This document shows positions 8,766 to 12,635 of a stretch of 12,635 nt of DNA, piece after piece. Below the pieces are notes generated by a model. It made no database searches. It was not told the DNA's origin and worked only from the letters and a program-made list of their open reading frames with translations. Numbering within the stretch: position 1 is the first letter of the stretch; each line of letters starts with the position of its first letter. This DNA is from Asaia bogorensis (lineage in GTDB: Bacteria; Pseudomonadota; Alphaproteobacteria; Acetobacterales; Acetobacteraceae), in assembly GCA_945874515.1 (NCBI GenBank), contig CAMCHA010000020.1:1-12635 (forward strand), read 5' to 3'. Both the position numbers and the translations under genes were made by a program.

Positions 8766-8868
8766 AGCAGATCGCGTTCAGATGGAATCATCTGAACGTG
8801 TGAAGATGCTCGAAAAACAGAGATTTAGAGCGGGTTGCGTGAACACATGTGAACGCAACACGCTCTAG
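8762..8868. repeat. Composite palindromic repeat element bounded by CTAGAGC/GCTCTAG
   Basis: A non-coding 107-bp element between convergent genes, with perfect 7-bp terminal inverted repeats (8762-8768 and 8862-8868). It holds two hairpin units. Unit 1 (8765-8811) has an outer GAGCA/TGCTC stem and an inner stem CGTTCAGATG (8775-8784) / CATCTGAACG (8789-8798) with loop GAAT, extended by a G.T and a C-G pair. Unit 2 (8826-8867) is TAGAGCG-g-GTTGCGT / ACGCAAC-a-CGCTCTA around GAACACATGTGA. Palindromic TAGAGC...GCTCTA repeats of this type are common in alphaproteobacterial intergenic regions. The TAG of the left terminal repeat is the stop codon of the oxoamine synthase, and the right end stops 3 bases short of the DUF2076 stop. 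Confidence 0.8.
8826..8867 (-). terminator. Possible terminator hairpin for the leftward DUF2076 gene
   Basis: The second hairpin of the repeat has a 7+7 bp stem with one mismatch and lies just after the DUF2076 stop when read leftward. On that strand a run of five T (8818-8814) follows, but about 7 bases beyond the stem, so it is not a textbook intrinsic terminator. On the plus strand neither hairpin is followed by a T-run, so it gives no clear stop signal for the polyketide operon. Confidence 0.3.
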
Positions 8869-8871
8869 CAT

Positions 8872-9528
8872 TCACAGCTGTTCTTCGTCGCCCCAATCGG
8901 CGCTGGCATCATTGCCGTAATCGGCGGTCGCGTCCGGCTGCCCGTCACCGCCCCAGGGAGAGGCTGAAGGCACCGCTTCCTGCGCAAAGTCACCCGCAGA
9001 AGCGGCCTGCGCCGCACCACCGCCACCCAAAGCGCCCATCAGCATATTGCCGAGCATGATGCCGCCCGCGACACCAGCTGCGGTGGCAAGTGCGGTACCA
9101 AGGAAACCACCACCCGGGCGCTGTTGCAGCGCCTGCGGATTATGGCCGGGCGGATAATAGGGCTGCGGGCGCGGCGGCATCGGGGCCGGGCGATTGCCGC
9201 CGAAAAGCCCACCGAGCATGCCGCCCTTCTGCGCCTGACCTTCACGGCGCACGGCTTCCACTTCCCACTCCAATTGCTGGATGCGGTTATTGGCTTCGAC
9301 CAGCGCCGCTTCCTGCGCAAAGGCCGATTGCGTGATGCGATAGCGTGCTTCCGGGTAACGCGTGAAAAGCTCCGTGATCAACCGATCCGCGTCAGGGTCA
9401 ATCGGCGGAAGGCTTGGCTTCTGCGCCGTGCTGGCACCCCAGGGGCCAGAAGGCGCGCCCTGGGCCGCCGCATTGCCGCTCATCCGCTCAACGAAAGCGG
9501 TGATGATCCTGTTTTCTTCATCCGTCAT
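8872..9528 (-). CDS. DUF2076 domain-containing protein
   Basis: A 218-residue protein with the layout of the DUF2076 family. A short N-terminal helix (MTDEENRIITAFVERM) is followed by a flexible linker, and then by DPDADRLITELFTRYPEARY (residues 45-64 or so). A probable coiled coil runs to residue 95 (IQQLEWEVEAVRRE). Next come a Gly- and Pro-rich stretch with PQPYYPPG, a glycine-zipper hydrophobic segment at 142-168, and an acidic tail of Asp/Gly/Trp ending DEEQL. The family's function is unknown; the zipper segment suggests membrane association or oligomerisation, which is inference. The start was set at the ATG whose codon is 9528-9526. It has a good AGAAGGA ribosome site just upstream, and the family N-terminus begins there; an ATG 17 codons earlier would run into a structured leader. 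It is convergent to the oxoamine synthase and has its own upstream region with an inverted repeat. Confidence 0.85.
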   Translation of the reverse strand: MTDEENRIITAFVERMSGNAAAQGAPSGPWGASTAQKPSLPPIDPDADRLITELFTRYPEARYRITQSAFAQEAALVEANNRIQQLEWEVEAVRREGQAQKGGMLGGLFGGNRPAPMPPRPQPYYPPGHNPQALQQRPGGGFLGTALATAAGVAGGIMLGNMLMGALGGGGAAQAASAGDFAQEAVPSASPWGGDGQPDATADYGNDASADWGDEEQL

Positions 9529-9554
9529 TGTGAAATCCTTCTCCCGACATTTTA

Positions 9555-9598
9555 GCATTTTCAAGCCGAGTGGTATCACTTGGCGGCTCGGAAAATGC
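9555..9598 (-). promoter_or_regulatory. Nested inverted repeat in the leader of the DUF2076 gene
   Basis: Read leftward, GCATTTTC (9598-9591) pairs with GAAAATGC (9562-9555) over 8 bp. Inside it GCCAAGTG (9584-9577) pairs with CACTCGGC (9572-9565), with one mismatch and an ATAC loop. The internal bulges are 6 and 2 bases. It ends 26 bases before the ATG and leaves the ribosome site free. It could be an operator or a 5' leader structure. No T-run follows on either strand, so it is not an evident terminator. The structure is seen directly; its role is inference. Confidence 0.45.
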
Positions 9599-9611
9599 GG
9601 CCATACAAAGG

Positions 9612-9646
9612 TTTAGAGCGTATCCCGTGAACGAAGGTGAACGGGA
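9612..9646. repeat. Second, decayed copy of the GTGAAC-type palindromic repeat
   Basis: It begins TTTAGAGCG like the second unit of the 8762-8868 element, then has TCCCGTGAAC-GAAG-GTGAACGGGA (9623-9646). The core CGTGAAC-N4-GTGAACG matches 8838-8855 exactly except for the four loop bases, while the adjacent stem differs on both sides (TCC/GGA here, GTTG/CAAC there) and still pairs. The closing arm CGCTCTA is missing, so this copy is truncated or eroded. Confidence 0.7.
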
Positions 9647-9674
9647 CCCGCCCCAACCGCGCCGGCGGATTCGC

Positions 9675-9714
9675 GCCCGCCCGGCTGCACGGGTAGGAAT
9701 TGGCCCGGGCGGGC
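9675..9714. repeat. GC-rich inverted repeat, 10-bp arms
   Basis: GCCCGCCCGG (9675-9684) and CCGGGCGGGC (9705-9714) are perfect reverse complements around a 20-base loop. It lies downstream of the DUF1674 gene when read leftward and could terminate or stabilise that transcript. No T-run follows on either strand. It could also be chance in GC-rich DNA. Confidence 0.4.
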
Positions 9715-9780
9715 AAGGCTTTCAAGCGGTGGGGCGTCGGTTCATTGAACTGACATCAAGCAGCCGGGTGCCAGGAAATT

Positions 9781-9939
9781 CTAAAAATCGGTGGCGCGGC
9801 CCTTCTGTTCCCAATCGCCAAAGCGGGTCGGCTCAGGGCCTTTGGGGCCGCCAATTTCCTTGGGCTTGGCCGGTGGGCTCTTGGCCGGCGCAGGCGGTTG
9901 CTGTTGGTCTTTTTCGACCTGGGGTTTATCATTCATCAT
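9781..9939 (-). CDS. Small DUF1674 / SDHAF4-family protein (succinate dehydrogenase assembly factor-like)
   Basis: A 52-residue protein whose C-terminus, GGPKGPEPTRFGDWEQKGR followed by ATDF and the stop, is the hallmark of DUF1674, the family of mitochondrial succinate dehydrogenase assembly factor 4. That factor binds the flavinated SdhA subunit and helps it join SdhB; the same cytoplasmic role is inferred here. The N-terminal part is Lys/Pro/Gln-rich linker (QQQPPAPAKSPP), also typical, and there is no signal or membrane segment. Two adjacent ATG codons (9939 and 9936) are possible starts with no strong ribosome site. An in-frame ATG at 9963 would add 8 residues and overlap the -10 region proposed for htpX. 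No sdh genes are in the window, so it is separate from any sdh operon seen here. It is divergent from htpX. Confidence 0.82.
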   Translation of the reverse strand: MMNDKPQVEKDQQQPPAPAKSPPAKPKEIGGPKGPEPTRFGDWEQKGRATDF

Positions 9940-9942
9940 AAT

Positions 9943-9971
9943 TTGTTCTAACATCACTCCCATCGTTATAC
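9943..9971 (+). promoter_or_regulatory. Candidate sigma70-type promoter for htpX
   Basis: TTGTTC (9943-9948) and TTATAC (9966-9971) are separated by 17 bases, close to the sigma70 consensus. They sit about 22 bases upstream of the htpX ATG, implying a short leader. I did not see a clear heat-shock (sigma32) element, though htpX is heat-responsive in some bacteria. The element overlaps the alternative upstream start of the divergent DUF1674 gene. Confidence 0.4.
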
Positions 9972-9993
9972 GAGAGGCTAAAGGGAACGCATT

Positions 9994-10926
9994 ATGGCCG
10001 GCTATACTCGCACTGTAATCCTGCTTGCGGCTATGACCGCGCTTTTTGGCGTCATCGGCCTAGCCATTGGTGGCGAACAGGGCATGATCATGGCGCTGAT
10101 TTTCGCCGGCGGCATGAACCTATTCTCCTGGTGGAATAGCGACAAGATGGTACTGCGCATGCACAATGCCCAGCCCATCACCCCGCAGGAAGCGCCCCGG
10201 CTTTATGAAATGACCGCGCAGCTTGCGGCCAATGCGGGCCTGCCCATGCCCAAGCTTTATGTGATCCACGAATCCCAGCCAAATGCCTTCGCCACCGGCC
10301 GCAACCCCCAGCATGCTGCCGTTGCGGTCAATACCGGCCTGCTGGATATGCTTTCGGAAGAAGAAGCTGCGGGTGTGATTGCGCATGAATTGGCGCATAT
10401 CAAGAACCGCGACACGCTGCTCATGACTGTTACCGCCAGCATCGCCGGCGCCATTTCGGCGCTCGCGCAATTTGGCATGATGTTCAATCGCGGCCGAGAC
10501 CGGCAAGGGCAAAACCCCTTCGGCCCGATCGGCATGCTGCTGATGGTGATCTTGGCACCAATAGCGGCGGCGGTTGTGCAAATGGCCATCAGCCGGTCAC
10601 GGGAATATGAAGCGGACAAGATGGGCGCGCAGATTTGCGGCCAGCCCATGGCTTTGGCTGGGGCTCTTCAGAAATTGGAACATTATGCCCATCAGCGCGT
10701 GAACCAACGGGCAGAGGCCAACCCCGCTTCCGCGCATATGTTCATCATCAATCCTTTGTCTGGGGCACGGATGGATAATCTTTTCTCGACCCATCCGCGT
10801 ACGGCAAATCGCGTGGCAGCGCTGGAAAAACTGGCCTCCAGCATGGGGGCGCTGCCAAGCAGCGGCACCTGGACCCAGGAACTTCCCAGCGGCAAGCCTG
10901 CCGCGCAGCGCGGCCCCTGGGCGTAA
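9994..10926 (+). CDS. htpX: Membrane zinc metalloprotease HtpX (M48B)
   Basis: A 310-residue integral membrane protease of the M48 family that degrades damaged or misfolded inner-membrane proteins. It acts alongside FtsH in envelope quality control. The zinc-binding HELAH motif gives His131, Glu132 (catalytic) and His135; the third ligand is expected to be Glu204 in SREYEAD, with Asp208 conserved. Two hydrophobic helices lie at about 7-27 and 29-47, and two more at about 142-165 and 178-200, the usual HtpX topology with the active site facing the cytoplasm. [18 protein letters not shown] and the [16 protein letters not shown] region with its S/T-HP motif are also typical. The length is normal, with a C-terminal tail rich in Pro, Ser and Ala. 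ATG 9994 has an AAGGGA ribosome site at 9981-9986. The ankyrin-protein gene starts 38 bases after its stop, on the same strand. Confidence 0.95.
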   Translation: MAGYTRTVILLAAMTALFGVIGLAIGGEQGMIMALIFAGGMNLFSWWNSDKMVLRMHNAQPITPQEAPRLYEMTAQLAANAGLPMPKLYVIHESQPNAFATGRNPQHAAVAVNTGLLDMLSEEEAAGVIAHELAHIKNRDTLLMTVTASIAGAISALAQFGMMFNRGRDRQGQNPFGPIGMLLMVILAPIAAAVVQMAISRSREYEADKMGAQICGQPMALAGALQKLEHYAHQRVNQRAEANPASAHMFIINPLSGARMDNLFSTHPRTANRVAALEKLASSMGALPSSGTWTQELPSGKPAAQRGPWA

Positions 10927-10964
10927 AGCTGGCGGTAGAAGCACAGGACAGCTAATATCAGATC

Positions 10965-11588
10965 ATGAAATCCTTGCCGCGCCTGCTTCCCCTGGCCGTG
11001 ATCGCCCTGCTGGGGGCCGATATCGCCCCCGCCGCTGCGCAATTTGCCGCCCCACAGGGCCAGCCAGGCGCGCGCCAGGCGCGCCCGCCCGCCCTGCCCG
11101 GCCTGGCCGCACGTCGCGCGCCTGAGCCCATCCCGGCGGATGACAACGCCAATCTATCGCCCACACCAGCGCTGTTTGATGCCATCACGCGCGGTGATCT
11201 GGTGGCCGCGCGCGATGCGGTCAATCGTGGTGCTGATCTGAATGGCCGCAATGCGCTTGGTCTGTCGCCCACGGATTGGGCGGTGGATCAGGGGCGCAAT
11301 GACATCCTGTTCTATCTGCTCTCCGCACGCGGCATAGCCGGCGGTTCCCCTGGCCCCGGCAAACCGCGCAGCGCCGCCGCTGCCCGGGCCCAACAGGAAC
11401 GCGCCGATCGCGCCGCGCAACAGGAAGCGCTGCGCCTGGCCCGTCAGGCTTCAGCGCAAGGCGCCCGCACACCGAGCGTTTCCATCAAGCCTCGGCTTTT
11501 CGCCAATGATGGTGGCGCGGCGCAGGTTGAAGCGGGCTTCCTGGGCTTTGATGCCGGGCGCCCAGGCGGTGCCCGCCGCGGCGGCTGA
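10965..11588 (+). CDS. Secreted/periplasmic ankyrin-repeat protein
   Basis: A 207-residue protein with a clear signal peptide: basic start (MKSLPR), hydrophobic core LLPLAVIALLGA, and a likely AAA-QF cleavage near residue 25. After a Pro/Ala/Arg linker it has two ankyrin-type repeats at about 66-125. The first is TPALFDAITRGDLVAARDAV followed by NRGADLN; the second is the SPTDWAVDQGRNDILFYLL helix pair. Residues 136-165 are an Ala/Gln/Arg/Glu-rich, probably helical stretch, and the end is Gly/Arg-rich. Ankyrin repeats bind protein partners, so it may act as a periplasmic adaptor; the partner is unknown. The ribosome site is weak (AGGA about 16 bases before the ATG), so translation may depend on readthrough from htpX. 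The next gene begins 1 base after its stop. Confidence 0.8.
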   Translation: MKSLPRLLPLAVIALLGADIAPAAAQFAAPQGQPGARQARPPALPGLAARRAPEPIPADDNANLSPTPALFDAITRGDLVAARDAVNRGADLNGRNALGLSPTDWAVDQGRNDILFYLLSARGIAGGSPGPGKPRSAAAARAQQERADRAAQQEALRLARQASAQGARTPSVSIKPRLFANDGGAAQVEAGFLGFDAGRPGGARRGG

Positions 11589-11589
11589 A

Positions 11590-12477
11590 ATGGCGTTTTT
11601 CGAAGGCTTCACGCTGGAAACACGTGAAGCCAATGGCCAGCGCATCAGGCTGCGCCGCGCCGGTTCCGGCCCACCGCTTTTGCTGCTGCATGGCAATCCG
11701 CAAACACACGCCATGTGGCACCGCGTGGCCCCCATTCTGGCGCGCGATTTCACGGTGATTGCGCCCGATCTGCGCGGCTATGGGTATTCATCCAAGCCCC
11801 CGGTCAGCGCCGATCATGCGCCTTATGCCAAGCGCGCAATGGCCGCCGATATGGTCGCGCTGATGGCGGGCTTTGGTTTTCCGCGCTTTCAGATCGCAGC
11901 CCATGACCGCGGCGCGCGTGTGGCGCATCGGCTGGTACTTGATACGCCGGAAGCGGTGGAACGGCTTTGCGTCTTGGATATCATCCCGACGCTTGAGCAT
12001 TTTGAACGCGCCGATATGGCCTTCGGCCTTGGCTATTATCACTGGTTCTGGCTGGCGCAACCGCATGATCGCCCAGAACGCATGATCCTGCGCGATATCG
12101 AAGATTGGTTTGACCTGCATACTTCGCGCGAACCTAAGGACAAATCCTTCTTTCATCCTGAAGCGCGCGCGGATTACCTGGCCGCTTTGCATCTGCCCGG
12201 CACGGTGACTTCCATCTGTGAAGATTACCGCGCCGCGACGACGATTGATCTTGACCATGACCGAGCATCCCGCGCGGCGGGGCAGAAAATCACTTGCCCA
12301 TTGCTGGCGCTTTGGGGGGCCAAGGGAAGCATCCCGAAATGGTATGACGCGCTGACAATTTGGCGGGATTATGCCTCTGGTCCCGTGACAGGTGGCGCGG
12401 TGGATTCAGGCCATTATCTGGCGGAAGAAGCGCCAGAAGAAGTGCTGGGCTGGCTTCGGGGTTTTCTCTCGGTTTAG
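11590..12477 (+). CDS. Alpha/beta hydrolase, predicted haloacetate (fluoroacetate) dehalogenase
   Basis: A 295-residue alpha/beta hydrolase close to the haloacetate dehalogenases, which displace halide from haloacetates by an aspartyl-ester mechanism and give glycolate. Visible elements: HGNPQTHAMW near residue 37, DLRGYGYSSKP, and the nucleophile motif HDRGAR with Asp106, Arg107 and Arg110. It also has Asp130 in LDIIPT and His275 in DSGHYL. These match the known catalytic triad and carboxylate-binding arginines of the Rhodopseudomonas palustris enzyme. The halide-pocket residues His151-Trp152 (YYHWFW) and Tyr213 (DYRA) are present too, at nearly constant offset. ATG 11590 was chosen because family-like sequence begins there and it follows the preceding stop by 1 base (TGAAATG). 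An in-frame ATG at 11506 would overlap the ankyrin gene. No signal peptide is seen, so it is cytoplasmic. A related ester or epoxide hydrolase activity cannot be excluded. Confidence 0.88.
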   Translation: MAFFEGFTLETREANGQRIRLRRAGSGPPLLLLHGNPQTHAMWHRVAPILARDFTVIAPDLRGYGYSSKPPVSADHAPYAKRAMAADMVALMAGFGFPRFQIAAHDRGARVAHRLVLDTPEAVERLCVLDIIPTLEHFERADMAFGLGYYHWFWLAQPHDRPERMILRDIEDWFDLHTSREPKDKSFFHPEARADYLAALHLPGTVTSICEDYRAATTIDLDHDRASRAAGQKITCPLLALWGAKGSIPKWYDALTIWRDYASGPVTGGAVDSGHYLAEEAPEEVLGWLRGFLSV

Positions 12478-12535
12478 ATACTATTTCGATATTGTTATGA
12501 CAAAAGGCATATCCGAGCCAGATGGGATCGCTTGG
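12478..12535. other. Short gap between convergent genes
   Basis: A 58-bp AT-richer stretch between the dehalogenase stop and the stop of the leftward gene at the right edge. I see no strong hairpin with a T-run here, so any terminators are not evident. Confidence 0.4.
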
Positions 12536-12635
12536 CTAGCCCCGCTTCAGCGTCATCCGCCCCAACGCAAACCCGCCAATAAACGCGGCCAGCACCATGG
12601 CCGCGACCTGCCCCAGCAGCGCATGGGCGAGCGGC
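12536..12635 (-). CDS. 3' end of a gene for a membrane protein (partial)
   Basis: Read leftward from the window edge, 32 codons are open down to the TAG at 12538-12536. They encode a Gly/Ala-rich hydrophobic helix (LLGQVAAMVLAAFIGGFALG) followed by the basic tail RMTLKRG. This looks like the last transmembrane segment of an inner-membrane protein with a cytoplasmic, positively charged end. The family cannot be told from this piece. It is convergent to the dehalogenase gene. Confidence 0.5.
   Translation of the reverse strand, partial: PLAHALLGQVAAMVLAAFIGGFALGRMTLKRG

Larger units (their letters stand above)
9529..9780. other. Non-coding gap of 252 bp with three structured repeats
   Basis: No convincing gene lies here on either strand. 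It holds, from left to right, the DUF2076 leader hairpin (9555-9598), a decayed copy of the palindromic element (9612-9646) and a GC-rich stem (9675-9714). The remaining 66 bases up to the small DUF1674 gene show only the short palindrome GTTCA-t-TGAAC. The DUF2076 promoter should be in this stretch, but I could not pick a convincing -35/-10 pair. Confidence 0.6.

Noticed and set aside
8773..8811. First hairpin of the repeat as an intrinsic terminator of the synthase operon
   Set aside because: The stem is good, but it is followed by an A-rich run and not a T-run on the plus strand.
9039..9555. Open frames overlapping the DUF2076 gene in other frames and on the opposite strand
   Set aside because: The DUF2076 frame has clear family features and a good ribosome site; the others are Arg-rich shadows.
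9664..9750. Possible tRNA-like fold around the GGTTCA segment
   Set aside because: No acceptor stem, D-arm or anticodon arm can be assembled; only the short GTTCA/TGAAC palindrome and the GC-rich stem are real.
9570..9941. 123-codon plus-strand open frame across the intergenic gap
   Set aside because: It runs through the repeats and antisense to the well-supported DUF1674 gene, with Arg/Pro-rich composition and no family.
11506..11589. Upstream start for the alpha/beta hydrolase
   Set aside because: It would overlap the end of the ankyrin gene by 83 bases and add a low-complexity tail; ATG 11590 matches the family start.
1..12635. CRISPR array, insertion-sequence transposase, phage or toxin-antitoxin genes
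   Set aside because: No regularly spaced repeats, transposase motifs or phage proteins were seen on either strand.

Overview
The window is GC-rich (roughly two thirds G+C) with long, tightly packed bacterial genes. The mix suggests an alphaproteobacterium, most likely of the Acetobacteraceae/Rhodospirillales type: a DUF2076 protein, a short HtpX, a succinate-dehydrogenase assembly factor of the SDHAF4/DUF1674 family, and small TAGAGC...GCTCTA-bounded palindromic repeats. The lineage is inferred from gene content and not from a marker gene.

Left part (1-8765, plus strand): the 3' end of an unidentified gene is followed after 7 bases by a 2402-residue type I polyketide synthase. Its order is KS-AT-DH-(degenerate methyltransferase)-ER-KR-ACP, with every reductive active site intact and no thioesterase. 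Its stop overlaps by ATGA the start of a PLP-dependent alpha-oxoamine synthase related to serine palmitoyltransferase and BioF. The pair resembles the RkpA/RkpG and WcbR/WcbT pairs of capsular polysaccharide loci. The simplest reading is that the synthase builds a saturated acyl chain on its own ACP, and the second enzyme releases it by decarboxylative condensation with an amino acid, giving a 2-amino-3-ketone (sphinganine-like) lipid.

Middle (8762-9993): a composite palindromic element of about 107 bp lies between the convergent 3' ends and supplies the stop codon of the oxoamine synthase. A leftward DUF2076 gene follows. Next comes a 252-bp non-coding gap holding three structured inverted repeats: a hairpin in the DUF2076 leader, a second decayed copy of the palindromic element, and a GC-rich stem. 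A very small leftward SDHAF4-like gene closes the block.

Right part (9994-12477, plus strand): htpX (M48 membrane protease), a secreted ankyrin-repeat protein, and an alpha/beta hydrolase carrying the full set of fluoroacetate-dehalogenase active-site residues. They lie 38 and 1 bases apart and could be one transcript. The window ends in the 3' end of a leftward gene whose product finishes with a membrane helix.

No rRNA, tRNA, CRISPR array, transposase or phage gene was seen. The most promising material is the polyketide synthase-oxoamine synthase lipid pathway, the structured repeat family with its conserved GTGAAC-N4-GTGAAC core, and the predicted haloacetate dehalogenase.
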